The notes beneath the pieces are model-generated. The model was not told the DNA's origin and did not search any database. It saw nothing but the letters and a program-made list of their open reading frames with translations. From contig NZ_JAGTXB010000014.1 in assembly GCF_018224885.1 (NCBI RefSeq), forward strand, positions 62,001-126,000: a stretch of 64,000 nt of DNA. Reading direction: 5' to 3'. Within the stretch, counting starts at the first letter, position 1, and every line of letters begins with the position of its first letter. Source of the DNA: Chitinophaga hostae. Its GTDB lineage: Bacteria; Bacteroidota; Bacteroidia; Chitinophagales; Chitinophagaceae. Both the position numbers and the translations under genes were made by a program. This document shows positions 26,025 through 34,894 of this stretch, one piece after another.

Positions 26025-29000
26025 ATGCGCAATTGTACAACAAATGGCCCCCGGAAGGGGGAACGGCGGAGTATTGTCAACACTTTTACGGGTCGCCTGC
26101 TCAGCTGTTTTATGTTAATTATTTTATGTGGGAACGTTTTGTTTGCACAACAAGGTGCAAAGAAACTGGATGTTTCTTATAACCAGGCGCCGTTAAGCCA
26201 GTTAATAAAACAGATTGAAACGCAAAGTAATTATGTGGTAAATGTGGTAAAGGAAGATGTAAACCTGTTGACAAAGGTCACCGTAAACATTAGCAGCGGC
26301 ACAGTGCCGGAAATACTTTCCGCCGCATTAAAAGGCACAGGGTATAATTTTCAGCTGGAAAATGATGTGATTACCCTTCATAGAAAAGCCAGGGAAAAAA
26401 CCGCTGCCGGTAAACTCACCGGGCAGGTGCTGGATGCAAAGAACGGAGAGCCGGTAATCGGGGCTACGGTGAAAGTGGGCGCCCAGGGAACCGCCACCGA
26501 TGTAGAAGGGAAATACCAGCTGGAGCTACCTGTTGGCACTTACGCCCTGCAAATCAGCTCTATCGGTTATATCAGCAAAAAGATCAATGAAGTGATTATC
26601 AGGGGAGAAACACCCGCGTTGTTGAACATTACATTAAATGCACAAAAGGGCACGTTAAAAGGTGTTGAAGTAGTGGCTTCTGCCAGGAGGGAATCAATTG
26701 CTTCCCTGTATCTCCGGCAAAAAAATAATGCAGCTATATCTGATGGTATCAGCGCAGAACAGATCAGCCGCACACCGGATAAAAATATAGGAGAAGTATT
26801 AAAACGCGTAAGCGGGATCGCTACCATGGATAACAGGTATGTGGTGGTGCGCGGCCTCAGTGAACGCTATAACCAGGCGGTGATGAACGGGCAGGTGATG
26901 CCGAGTACAGAGCTGAACAGGAAGAATTTCAGTTTCGATATCATCCCCTCCAATATCGTTGAAAATGTAACGGTGATCAAAACGTTGACGCCTGACCGTA
27001 GTGCCGAATTTGGCGGCGGATTGGTAGAAGTGAACACGCTGGATATACCAACGGAGAATTTTTTGAACCTCAGTGCAGGTGGCAGTTATAACAGTAAAAC
27101 GACCGGGAAAGATTTTGTGTCACTTAAAATGGATGGACGTGAGTATTGGGGCCAGGTGTCAAAACACCGGGAGTTGTTTGGCACGCTCGACTGGAAAAGC
27201 CGCAACGATATTATCGACCGATACCAGTCACACAGTAACGATCCCGCTATTATCAATAATAACTGGGGACTGTATCGCTTTACGGCGCATCCCTCTCAGA
27301 ATTATCAGCTGTCGGGCGGCCGTGTATTCCCCGATCATAAGGGAGGGCAATTTGGTGTGGTGGCATCCGTGAGTTATCGCAATACCTTGTCCACACAGGA
27401 TATACGTATGAGTCGCGATGGTTTTGATGCGCAACTGAAACCGGGTGACCCGGCCGGGGAGTTTGTGGGTTATAATGGCAAACGTTATGGATTTACCACC
27501 AATGTGGGCGGTTTGTTTGGAGCAGGATACCGTAATAAGCGCCACAAAATTGGCTTTCAGAGTTTGTATCTCCGCACACTGGATCAGCAGTTGCAATTGG
27601 GCGGCGACTCTGTTGCATTAGGCTACTATGATCTTACAACACAAACCAGGCTATGGCAAAACCAGTTGAAAGGAGAGCACCTGCTGGGCAACAAGGGAAT
27701 AAAGTTCAGATGGATGGGCAGTTATATCCACCTGGATCGCCAGAAGCCCGACAATCATCAGAACACAACAGGTTATACCCAGGTGAATCCGGGTGATCCG
27801 AGCGATTACAATATTGGCGAGGCCAAGAGCAGCGGAGTGAGCGCGGGCGCACTGCGCTGGTGGAACCGCGCGCTGGAGAACAATTTTACCTGGGATGCAT
27901 CCTTGTCGGTACCCTTTAGTTTCAACGCAGGGAAGCTGCCTTTTAGTAATACCCTTAAAGCAGGGTACGCCGGCTGGAGTAAGGACCGGCTTTTTTATGT
28001 GGTAAATGCAGCAACGGGTTTTTCATCCAATATTTATACGCCTCCTTTATCAAAAGCTTTCTCTGCGGAGAATAAGGTCACTTTTGCTTTTGATAAGTTC
28101 GGCGACAATTTCCACCGCACTGCTGCTTTACACGCATTTTATGCGATGCTGGATGATAAGATCGGCGAAAAATGGCGACTGGTGTGGGGGGTACGGGCGG
28201 AGTATTATGATCTCAATAATGCGAACGCCAATCTCGATTCCGCATTTGCCAACATTAACAGTACAAGGAATACCGGCCAGCAGTTTGATTTTTCTGCGAT
28301 AAAAAGCCGGGAGCCTAACCTGAGGTGGTTTCCTTCCGCCAACCTGACCTATCGCGTTACACCAGCTATGAACCTGCGTTTGGCCTATGCAGAGAGTATT
28401 ATACGGCCCGATCTGCGCGAACTATCCTATTTCAAGGAATATGATTTTGAGCTGGGCGGCGTTTACCAGGCTAACCTGGTAAGGTCATCCTTGCTGAAAC
28501 ACCTTGATTTTCGCTATGAGTGGTATCCGGCTCCGGGGGAGGTGTTATCTGTTTCCCTGTTCTATAAAAAAATAGATTATCCTATGGAGATATATAAGCA
28601 GGGAGATAACCGGGAATATGAACTAAGGAACAATCGTTCTGCAAAAAATTATGGTATTGAACTGGAAGCCCGGAAATCACTGGCTTTCACTAAGGTGCCT
28701 GTGCTGCGCAATATCACGCTGTTTGGCAATTTTACCCGCTTATATGCCAGCGTATTACGGATGACCACCAGCATCAACGAACTGGATCCGAATAATCCGT
28801 TAAAGATTGTGCCAACAGATGTTATAGGAGCGGAAGAAAAACGCCCGCAGGCGGGCGCCAGTAACCTGATGGTAAATGCGGGATTGTATTACGATACCAG
28901 GCCTGTTTCTTTGAGCGTCACCTATAACTATGTTTCCAACCGCCTGTTCAGACCTTCTGAAATATATTTTCAATCGCTGTTTGAACGGCCTATGCAAAGC

Positions 29001-29243
29001 CTGGATGCCCAGCTGGCAGTACACCTGTTGAAGAGGCGGATGGAACTTAAAATGAACGTTGCGAACCTGCTGAATAGTTATTCGCTGGTGTACTGGAATC
29101 CTTTTTCCGGTCAGCTGGATATACTGGATCATAAAAAAGATCCGACCACCAAACAACTTTTATACAAACGAGGTGAAAGCCGGATTGATTATGAAGCCCG
29201 TCCTGGCACCACCTGGAGCGGAACGGTGAGTTACCGCTTCTGA
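26025..29243 (+). CDS. TonB-dependent receptor with STN signalling domain
   Basis: A 1072-residue outer-membrane receptor. Domains in order: signal peptide (to about residue 41, VLFAQQ), STN signalling domain (~45-125), a carboxypeptidase-regulatory-like beta domain (GKLTGQVLDAKNGEPVIGAT, ~130-205), plug (~215-345 with VVVRGLSERYNQAVMNG and SAEFGGGLVEVNT), and a long beta-barrel ending in WSGTVSYRF. The STN domain and the upstream sigma/FecR pair indicate ligand-triggered auto-induction as in the Fec system. No SusD gene follows; instead a beta-helix-like lipoprotein gene does. The barrel type is nearer to general TonB receptors than to SusC. The imported ligand is unknown. Confidence 0.9.
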   Translation: MRNCTTNGPRKGERRSIVNTFTGRLLSCFMLIILCGNVLFAQQGAKKLDVSYNQAPLSQLIKQIETQSNYVVNVVKEDVNLLTKVTVNISSGTVPEILSAALKGTGYNFQLENDVITLHRKAREKTAAGKLTGQVLDAKNGEPVIGATVKVGAQGTATDVEGKYQLELPVGTYALQISSIGYISKKINEVIIRGETPALLNITLNAQKGTLKGVEVVASARRESIASLYLRQKNNAAISDGISAEQISRTPDKNIGEVLKRVSGIATMDNRYVVVRGLSERYNQAVMNGQVMPSTELNRKNFSFDIIPSNIVENVTVIKTLTPDRSAEFGGGLVEVNTLDIPTENFLNLSAGGSYNSKTTGKDFVSLKMDGREYWGQVSKHRELFGTLDWKSRNDIIDRYQSHSNDPAIINNNWGLYRFTAHPSQNYQLSGGRVFPDHKGGQFGVVASVSYRNTLSTQDIRMSRDGFDAQLKPGDPAGEFVGYNGKRYGFTTNVGGLFGAGYRNKRHKIGFQSLYLRTLDQQLQLGGDSVALGYYDLTTQTRLWQNQLKGEHLLGNKGIKFRWMGSYIHLDRQKPDNHQNTTGYTQVNPGDPSDYNIGEAKSSGVSAGALRWWNRALENNFTWDASLSVPFSFNAGKLPFSNTLKAGYAGWSKDRLFYVVNAATGFSSNIYTPPLSKAFSAENKVTFAFDKFGDNFHRTAALHAFYAMLDDKIGEKWRLVWGVRAEYYDLNNANANLDSAFANINSTRNTGQQFDFSAIKSREPNLRWFPSANLTYRVTPAMNLRLAYAESIIRPDLRELSYFKEYDFELGGVYQANLVRSSLLKHLDFRYEWYPAPGEVLSVSLFYKKIDYPMEIYKQGDNREYELRNNRSAKNYGIELEARKSLAFTKVPVLRNITLFGNFTRLYASVLRMTTSINELDPNNPLKIVPTDVIGAEEKRPQAGASNLMVNAGLYYDTRPVSLSVTYNYVSNRLFRPSEIYFQSLFERPMQSLDAQLAVHLLKRRMELKMNVANLLNSYSLVYWNPFSGQLDILDHKKDPTTKQLLYKRGESRIDYEARPGTTWSGTVSYRF

Positions 29244-29346
29244 TGAAGACGGATGGTTGATGCGGAAAGTAAAGAGAAGACATACGCGTATCCCCATATA
29301 TGTACCCTGATCAGGTATGCTTTTTAACCTAAAAAAACAAAAACAA

Positions 29347-30816
29347 ATGAAAAGAAAACCATTGATTTTTTTAGCATTGCCTGTTGCCGCATTAGGCATG
29401 ATGTTAATCTCGTCCTGCAAAAAGGATCTTCAACGTACCGACGATCGTCCCCTGAACGCCGGCGTACTCGCTACCGGCTGTCTGGATGCAACTGTCGACA
29501 GCACCATTACCGGTGTTATTAATACTAACTTATCTTTAAGCAATACCAAACGCTACAAGTTAAGTGGTATCGTATATGTAACAGCAGGACATACCCTCAC
29601 TATCCAGCATGGTACACGTATCCTGGGTCTTGCCGGTACTTCCACTACTCCTGGTGGCGGTCTGGTTATTACCCGTGGTGCAAGGATCAACGCGGTTGGT
29701 CAGGCTGATTGCCCGATCGTATTTACTTCTTATCGCTACAATGATAACACCGTTTCTGATTCTGCGAAATCAGGTGACTGGGCCGGCGTTATTATCCTGG
29801 GTAGAGCGCCTATCAACAATCCAAGCAGCGGCGATTCCGCCCGTATCGAAGGTATTCCTAACGGCTTCCCTGCAAGCCCTTACTATGGTGGTACCAACGA
29901 TGCAGATAGTTCCGGTATCTTGAAATATGTTCGTATAGAATATGCAGGTTATGAACTGGCGGTTGACAACGAAATCAACGGTTTAACACTGGGAGGTGTT
30001 GGTAGCAAAACAGTGATCGATTACGTTGCTGTAACAGAATCAAAAGACGACGCGTTTGAATGGTTTGGTGGTTCCGTAAATGCAACTCACCTGATCTCTA
30101 TCAATGCACTGGATGACATGTTTGATACCGACAACGGTTACAACGGTAGTATCACTAACGCATTAGGTTTGGCCGATCCGCAACGCGCCGACAAGAGCCA
30201 GTCTAATGGCTTTGAAAGTGATAACAGGGCTGATGGCGCCGTAACTACCCGCATCACACATCCTAAGTACAAATTTGTAACGATAGTAGGTGTACAAACG
30301 GCTGCAGCAGCACTGGATTCTACCAAAGGACCATCAGGTACCGGACGTTATGGTCGTGGCGCTCAGCTGAGAAGAAATGCAGAGTTTGAAATCACTAACT
30401 CTATCTTCATGGGTTACAACTTCGGTGTTTCTATCGACACCGCTTTAGGTAGCACCGGACCTAAGTACCGTGCCGGTACATCCTTTATCAAGAGCAGCTT
30501 TGCACATGGCTTTGGTCCAACTCCGTTCGTACTTAATACTACGCCATTTGTAGCAGAAAGTAATGGTCTTCCTAATAAGGGCGTAAGGTTTGATAACGCC
30601 AAAACCTGGTTTTATACAATGGCACTGGCAGCCAGCCCAGCTAACGTAGGTATTAAAAATGCAAACCCGAATGCATCTTTGTGGTTGGTTTCTCCGTTTA
30701 ACAGAACAGCTGTGACCAACTTCCAGTCCAGCGGAGCTGCAAGCGGCTCCGGTTCCCAGATCAATACATGGGCATTGGGTACTACACCTAACAAGTGGAT
30801 ACAGGTTAGATGGTAA
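29347..30816 (+). CDS. Surface lipoprotein, probable right-handed beta-helix, function unknown
   Basis: A 489-residue lipoprotein; the ATG at 29347 gives a signal peptide ending in lipobox SSC (MLISSCKKD). The rest has repeating short strands typical of a parallel beta-helix (GIVYVTAGHTLTIQHGTRI, GLVITRGARINAVGQ, PIVFTSYRY, DWAGVIILGRAPIN, LKYVRIEYAGYE). An acidic stretch (SKDDAFEWFGGSVNAT, then ALDDMFDTDNGYNGS) might bind calcium or ligand. The gene is richer in GGT, CGT and AAC codons than its neighbours, which suggests strong expression. It follows the TonB receptor by about 100 bases and probably is its surface partner. No characterised homologue is recognised. Confidence 0.8.
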   Translation: MKRKPLIFLALPVAALGMMLISSCKKDLQRTDDRPLNAGVLATGCLDATVDSTITGVINTNLSLSNTKRYKLSGIVYVTAGHTLTIQHGTRILGLAGTSTTPGGGLVITRGARINAVGQADCPIVFTSYRYNDNTVSDSAKSGDWAGVIILGRAPINNPSSGDSARIEGIPNGFPASPYYGGTNDADSSGILKYVRIEYAGYELAVDNEINGLTLGGVGSKTVIDYVAVTESKDDAFEWFGGSVNATHLISINALDDMFDTDNGYNGSITNALGLADPQRADKSQSNGFESDNRADGAVTTRITHPKYKFVTIVGVQTAAAALDSTKGPSGTGRYGRGAQLRRNAEFEITNSIFMGYNFGVSIDTALGSTGPKYRAGTSFIKSSFAHGFGPTPFVLNTTPFVAESNGLPNKGVRFDNAKTWFYTMALAASPANVGIKNANPNASLWLVSPFNRTAVTNFQSSGAASGSGSQINTWALGTTPNKWIQVRW

Positions 30817-30832
30817 AATTCTTTTAAAATTG

Positions 30833-30869
30833 GTAATAACGTATAAGGTGCTGCCTTATACGTTATTAC
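30833..30869 (+). terminator. Strong hairpin after the beta-helix lipoprotein gene
   Basis: A perfect 16-base inverted repeat (30833-30848 and 30854-30869) with loop TGCTG. Only a short T stretch follows (ACTTTATC), so it may be a partial terminator or an mRNA-stabilising structure that lowers expression of the next gene relative to the abundant lipoprotein. It starts 17 bases after the stop. Confidence 0.7.
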
Positions 30870-30888
30870 TTTATCAAAGTAAGGCATT

Positions 30889-31635
30889 ATGCAAAAAATC
30901 GGTTTGTTCGTTATATTAGTTGTTATTTTATTCAGCGCCTGCAGTAAAGGTAAAGCACCGGAGGAGCATTATTTCGGCGCCATCAAGGTCACTTACCTGA
31001 ATCTTCCTGATGCAGGAAAGGCAGACATATTCCTGGGTACGGAAAAACTGGGACAGATAGATCCGGAGGCAGCAGATAACCTTGATTTCATGTTTCCCGC
31101 CGGTAAATCCGGTGTGCTTAAAATTTATAAGGCAGGCACCACTTCCCTGATCGCAGATACCAACATCGCTATTGCTGCCAACAAAACACAGCAATTCAGA
31201 GTGGGCTACAGCGAATCACTGCAAATAAAGGGTTTCATCAGCGATGTGAACGTACCGGCAGATTCTATCCGGATCCAGTTTATCTATAATGTGAGGAAAC
31301 CGTTTAATCCTTATCCCGAGGTAGATGTACATCTCTATACGCTTTTTATGGAAGATGCCGGCATAGTGATAAAAGGGCTGAAGCTGAACGACGCTAATCC
31401 CAAAGTATGGACATTCCCGAAGTTGGGAGAGGGAGATAATCCTCCCGGCTATTTTTTTAAGCTGAAAGATGTGAAAACAGGGGAGTTTATTAAGCAAACC
31501 GCGGATGGCGGCGATATGTTTCCATTGATTGCAGGCACTCCCGATTACTACGGTCATTATCTTTTTGTAAATATCAATGACGATCAGGGGGAGGAAACAG
31601 AAAATTACATAACGGCTACCATCACGGTACTATAA
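30889..31635 (+). CDS. Lipoprotein of unknown function in the ECF/TonB unit
   Basis: A 248-residue lipoprotein with lipobox FSAC (Cys18 region, VVILFSACSKG). The mature part is beta-rich and may be two Ig-like domains: IKVTYLNLPDAGKADIFLG, resembling DUF4397-type sandwiches, and a second half with VDVHLYTLFMEDAGI. No family is recognised with confidence. It is the last gene of the sigma/FecR/receptor unit and is separated from the beta-helix gene only by a hairpin. It may assist the same surface complex. Confidence 0.75.
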   Translation: MQKIGLFVILVVILFSACSKGKAPEEHYFGAIKVTYLNLPDAGKADIFLGTEKLGQIDPEAADNLDFMFPAGKSGVLKIYKAGTTSLIADTNIAIAANKTQQFRVGYSESLQIKGFISDVNVPADSIRIQFIYNVRKPFNPYPEVDVHLYTLFMEDAGIVIKGLKLNDANPKVWTFPKLGEGDNPPGYFFKLKDVKTGEFIKQTADGGDMFPLIAGTPDYYGHYLFVNINDDQGEETENYITATITVL

Positions 31636-31858
31636 CTTATTTTTCATCCGTTTGTGACACGCCTTCAAGGCTTCGTTCAACAACTTTTTTAACGCGGGTG
31701 CATGGATCTCCTGCTCTGAACCTATCTCCACATACCGGTGTACTTTGCCCGAACCTTTGAGCAATTTAGCAGGATCGGGCAATTCAATGCCTTTGTAAAA
31801 CCCCGCCTTCAATAAAGCCATCCAGCGATATGGCTAAGTTCAGAATGATCTTTCTCAT
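31630..31858 (-). pseudogene. Deletion fusion: start of a dihydrofolate-reductase-like gene joined to the end of a DUF1801 gene
   Basis: Read on the minus strand, an ATG at 31858 begins MRKIILNLAISLDGFIEG, the typical start of RibD/DHFR-like reductases, which then runs out of frame and stops after GVLQRH. In another frame from about 31808 the sequence encodes KAGFYKGIELPDPAKLLKGS...KVHRYVEI and a tail to 31630, the typical end of DUF1801 (YdhG-like) proteins. Neither gene is complete. The simplest explanation is a deletion removing the body of the first gene and the front of the second. A 63-residue product from 31821 could be made but would lack half the domain. An intact DHFR-like gene lies at 59050. 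Confidence 0.7.
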
Positions 31859-31962
31859 ACCCTGATTTTTTTGAGTTAACAGATAGGGTAATAGAACAAG
31901 CGTACCCAAAATATAGGAAAGAGACGTGAATATGCAAACAGCGGCGATCATGAGCGGGCCCG

Positions 31963-32946
31963 TCAGTCCAGCATTTTCCTGGAATATTTGCTTTTGTATT
32001 CCACCGGGGTCATCCCTGTATTACGCCTGAAAACGTCCCGGAAAGTTTGTGTATCCGTATAGCCAACATTCACCATTACCTCCTGGATGGATTTTCTGCC
32101 GATTTCCAGTTGCTTTTTTGCGCCTTCAATTTTGACCCGCTGTATATATTCAGCGACGGTGTTCCGCGTAGCTTTCTTAAAGCGCCGTTCAAACGATCTC
32201 CGGCTCATGTTGAATTGTTTCGCTAACTCATCCACCGTAAGCTTATGCCTATAATGCTTTTCAATGAATAGCTGTACTTCTTTTATGATGTCGTCGTGAT
32301 GGTCTTTCAGACCATGGAACACGATGAAGGGCGACTGTATGCTTTTGTCGAGGTCGATCACGAAATACTTGGCTGCATAGATGGCAATTTCCCTGCCTGC
32401 ATATTTTTCCACCAGGTGCAGCAATAAATTCCAGTAAGCATTACCGCCTCCGCTGGAATACAGCCCATGCTGGTCGGTGATCATGCGTTCATCGGCCACA
32501 TCGATAGAAGGGTAGAAGTACTTCAATTCGTTGGCATAGCTCCAATGGGTAGTACATTGTTTGCCTTTCAGGAGACCGGAAAAGGCGAGCAGAAAAACAC
32601 CGGAGCTTAAACAGGCTATTTCCACACCTTCCTTGTATTGTTCCACAGCCCAAAGCGAGTAGGGCGTATTGAGCATAACGGCGGTGGTCATGTCGCCCGT
32701 TAACGCGGGAATAATAATGAGATCGGCGGTTTGTATGGCCTCCAGCCTGACATCCGGTGTTACTTTAAAAAGGCCGCCATTGTACTTTACCTCCCCGGTA
32801 ATGCCGGCCAGCTTTACCTCAAACAGGGGCTTTTTCCCGCGCTCGGTCAGAAAGGTGTTTACCATGGTAAAAACATGCTGGCAGTCAGCAATGGAAGCCA
32901 CAGCGGCATTTCTTATGGTAAGAATGAATATCTGGATCATGATCAT
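31963..32946 (-). CDS. GlxA family transcriptional regulator (DJ-1/PfpI domain plus AraC HTH)
   Basis: A 327-residue regulator. Residues ~1-175 form a class I glutamine amidotransferase-like DJ-1/PfpI domain (DLIIIPALTGD; EIACLSSGVFLLAFSGLL with a Ser-Ser in place of the usual nucleophile Cys region). The C-terminal ~110 residues are an AraC helix-turn-helix (TVDELAKQFNMSRRSFERRFK; NTVAEYIQRVKIE; VGYTDTQTFRDVFRRNTGMTPVEY). The ATG at 32946 is preferred over an upstream ATG at 33003, which would place the start inside the divergent gene's promoter. It is divergent from the VOC gene, which could be its target. Confidence 0.9.
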   Translation of the reverse strand: MIMIQIFILTIRNAAVASIADCQHVFTMVNTFLTERGKKPLFEVKLAGITGEVKYNGGLFKVTPDVRLEAIQTADLIIIPALTGDMTTAVMLNTPYSLWAVEQYKEGVEIACLSSGVFLLAFSGLLKGKQCTTHWSYANELKYFYPSIDVADERMITDQHGLYSSGGGNAYWNLLLHLVEKYAGREIAIYAAKYFVIDLDKSIQSPFIVFHGLKDHHDDIIKEVQLFIEKHYRHKLTVDELAKQFNMSRRSFERRFKKATRNTVAEYIQRVKIEGAKKQLEIGRKSIQEVMVNVGYTDTQTFRDVFRRNTGMTPVEYKSKYSRKMLD

Positions 32947-33026
32947 CAAATATAGATCAAATGGATGACGCAAATACCCACCATAAGTTGCCGTATTTAC
33001 CATTTATACCCATTGCTTTCTGTCTT

Positions 33027-33034
33027 TACCTTTG
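33027..33034 (+). promoter_or_regulatory. -7 box upstream of the VOC gene
   Basis: TACCTTTG matches the Bacteroidota -7 consensus TAnnTTTG, 25 bases before the VOC start. No good -33 element is seen at 19-21 bases, so an activator such as the divergent GlxA-type regulator may be needed. Confidence 0.35.
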
Positions 33035-33059
33035 GTGCATCATCATTAAACATATTATC

Positions 33060-33491
33060 ATGAAGGCAATAACCACGTATTTTAATTTCCTGGGTAATAC
33101 CGAGGATGCCATGAATTTCTACAAATCTGTTTTTGGAGGAGAGTTTACTAACCTTGCCCGTTTTAAAGACACTCCCGGCAGCGAAAATATGCAACCTCAT
33201 GAGCGGGATAAGATCATGAATATTACATTGACTACAAAAAGCGGCGCTATTCTGATGGCAACAGACTTTCTGGAGTCAATGGAGCAAAAAGTGGAGTTGG
33301 GAAACAACATACACCTGGTTATTCATACGGATTCGGAAGAGGAAGTAGATAGCCTGTTTAAATCACTGTCGGCAGGCGGAAAAATAGAAATGCCGGTGAA
33401 CAAAACTTTCTGGGGGGCTTATTTTGGCATGTGTGAAGATAAGTTTGGCATCAAATGGATGCTTAATTATACTTATCCCGCTGCCAATTAA
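33060..33491 (+). CDS. VOC family protein (PhnB/glyoxalase-like)
   Basis: A 143-residue cytoplasmic protein of the vicinal oxygen chelate superfamily, PhnB-like type: ITTYFNFLGNTEDAMNFYKSVFGGEF at the start, ILMATDFLESME in the middle, and the ending FWGAYFGMCEDKFGIKWMLN are typical. The family includes demethylmenaquinone-methyltransferase-like and resistance-type proteins, many without known reaction. The ATG at 33060 gives the family start; a longer frame from 32961 adds a non-homologous leader. It is divergent from the GlxA-type regulator. Confidence 0.88.
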   Translation: MKAITTYFNFLGNTEDAMNFYKSVFGGEFTNLARFKDTPGSENMQPHERDKIMNITLTTKSGAILMATDFLESMEQKVELGNNIHLVIHTDSEEEVDSLFKSLSAGGKIEMPVNKTFWGAYFGMCEDKFGIKWMLNYTYPAAN

Positions 33492-33499
33492 AACAGTTG

Positions 33500-33558
33500 C
33501 CGTTGCCTGCCGGAAGCAGCGCCCGGAATATACGGGACGGTTTTCCGGCAGGCAACGG
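33500..33558. terminator. Bidirectional terminator between convergent genes
   Basis: A perfect 16-base inverted repeat, 33500-33515 (CCGTTGCCTGCCGGAA) and 33543-33558, enclosing a smaller CCCG/CGGG stem. It lies between the stops of the VOC gene (+) and the acyltransferase gene (-). No long T tract, so termination efficiency is uncertain. Confidence 0.65.
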
Positions 33559-33576
33559 GATGTTAAATATTCGTCT

Positions 33577-34677
33577 TTATGATCGTTGTATGGCTGTTTG
33601 CTTTCTCCTGGCGCTCAGGTATTTTCTTACCGGGATATCATACGCAATCATTACCAGGTAAGCGAATGCCACTAAAAGCAATGTGCCGCCTATTACAATA
33701 AACGTGAGTTGAGTGGTATCAGGTTTATGGCTGTTGTAATAGTTAAGAAACACCCAGATCGCAACGTAATGTGTCATGTACAACGGGTATGATATTTTCC
33801 CGGAAAACACACAGATCTTTTTAAACGCTGGCGTAAGCCTGGCGCCGGCTCCGAGGGCAATCAGCAAAGGAAAATAGAATAGTACCACGATCACTTCCGC
33901 CAGCCAGTTCCAGCTGAAATAAGGCATTAAAAGGGCCGCTAACAGCAACAGGCACATACCTGCAAAGCCCAGCCTGTTTTTGATAACCAGGTTGAAACGG
34001 AATATCAGCAGTCCTGCCAGGAAAGAATAAGAGACACGTGCGCCGCCATCCCAGAAACTATCTTTTCCCCAGCCACCCATCACACCTCCTGCACGATAAC
34101 CGACATAGGCAAGCGCTGCTGCCGACAGTATCGTTAATATCACCAGGAAACGGCGGCTGATTTTATGCAGGATGACTGCATACACAATATTGGCCACGTA
34201 TTCCCAGAACAACGACCAGGCCGGCGCATTTAAACCAAACAGGTTAAATGACCGTTCCTGCATTACCGGGAAAGGGATCAGCAGAAGAGACGTGAGGAAT
34301 ATCAGTGCAATCCGGCTAGCTCCATAGGTTTCAGGATGACCGCCAAACGGATCGAAGAGAAAACTTAACAGGCCCAGTACAGTACCCATTAGTACCAATG
34401 GATGCAACCGGATGACACGCGATTTGAAAAATTCCAGTATCCCCATTTTTTTTATCCTGTTATCATAGGCATATCCGATCACAAAGCCCGACAGGCAGAA
34501 AAAGAAGTCGACCGCCAGGAAACCATGGCCAACAAAATTTTTACTATAGTCAGTAATGGCCATTTCCATAAAATGGAAAACCACAACGGTTAACGCAGCG
34601 ATCCCCCTTAATCCGTCCAGAATTTCAAAATGTTGTTTTGTTTGCAGCAGATCCGGGCTCAGTTTGTTCACGTTCAT
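33577..34677 (-). CDS. Acyltransferase family 3 membrane protein (OafA/YrhL-like)
   Basis: A 366-residue integral membrane protein with about ten hydrophobic segments. The N-terminal FEILDGLRGIAALTVVVFHF carries the conserved catalytic-type His of acyltransferase-3 proteins, and VDFFFCLSGFVIGYAYDNR plus FFKSRVIRLHPL are typical. The family O-acylates cell-surface sugars such as lipopolysaccharide or exopolysaccharide, using cytosolic acyl-CoA. No glycan biosynthesis genes are nearby, so the acceptor is unknown. Probably monocistronic. Confidence 0.9.
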   Translation of the reverse strand: MNVNKLSPDLLQTKQHFEILDGLRGIAALTVVVFHFMEMAITDYSKNFVGHGFLAVDFFFCLSGFVIGYAYDNRIKKMGILEFFKSRVIRLHPLVLMGTVLGLLSFLFDPFGGHPETYGASRIALIFLTSLLLIPFPVMQERSFNLFGLNAPAWSLFWEYVANIVYAVILHKISRRFLVILTILSAAALAYVGYRAGGVMGGWGKDSFWDGGARVSYSFLAGLLIFRFNLVIKNRLGFAGMCLLLLAALLMPYFSWNWLAEVIVVLFYFPLLIALGAGARLTPAFKKICVFSGKISYPLYMTHYVAIWVFLNYYNSHKPDTTQLTFIVIGGTLLLVAFAYLVMIAYDIPVRKYLSARRKQTAIQRS

Positions 34678-34874
34678 TGTACAGTTTTATAGGCAGGTCG
34701 CTTACCAGCGCTGTTTTACAGCCCATCGCATGCCGCCCGTTTTTTTTAAATGCCGGGTAAGATACTGTGAACATTTTAAACTTTCACCACTATGCCTTCA
34801 TTTGTTGAACATCTATGTATAAAACCCCCCACCGATTGTCAAAATCTCCCCCCGCATTGCTGCGGCATAACAAA

Positions 34875-34882
34875 TAGCTTTG
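34875..34882 (+). promoter_or_regulatory. -7 box upstream of the NmrA-like gene
   Basis: TAGCTTTG fits TAnnTTTG and lies 12 bases before the ATG at 34895, implying a very short leader. No -33 element at normal spacing is clear. Confidence 0.35.
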
Positions 34883-34894
34883 TGTAAAAGGAAT

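Noticed and set aside
31630..31821. A 63-residue DUF1801 protein as an intact small gene
   Set aside because: It contains only the C-terminal half of the domain, and its start codon lies within the remnant of another gene.
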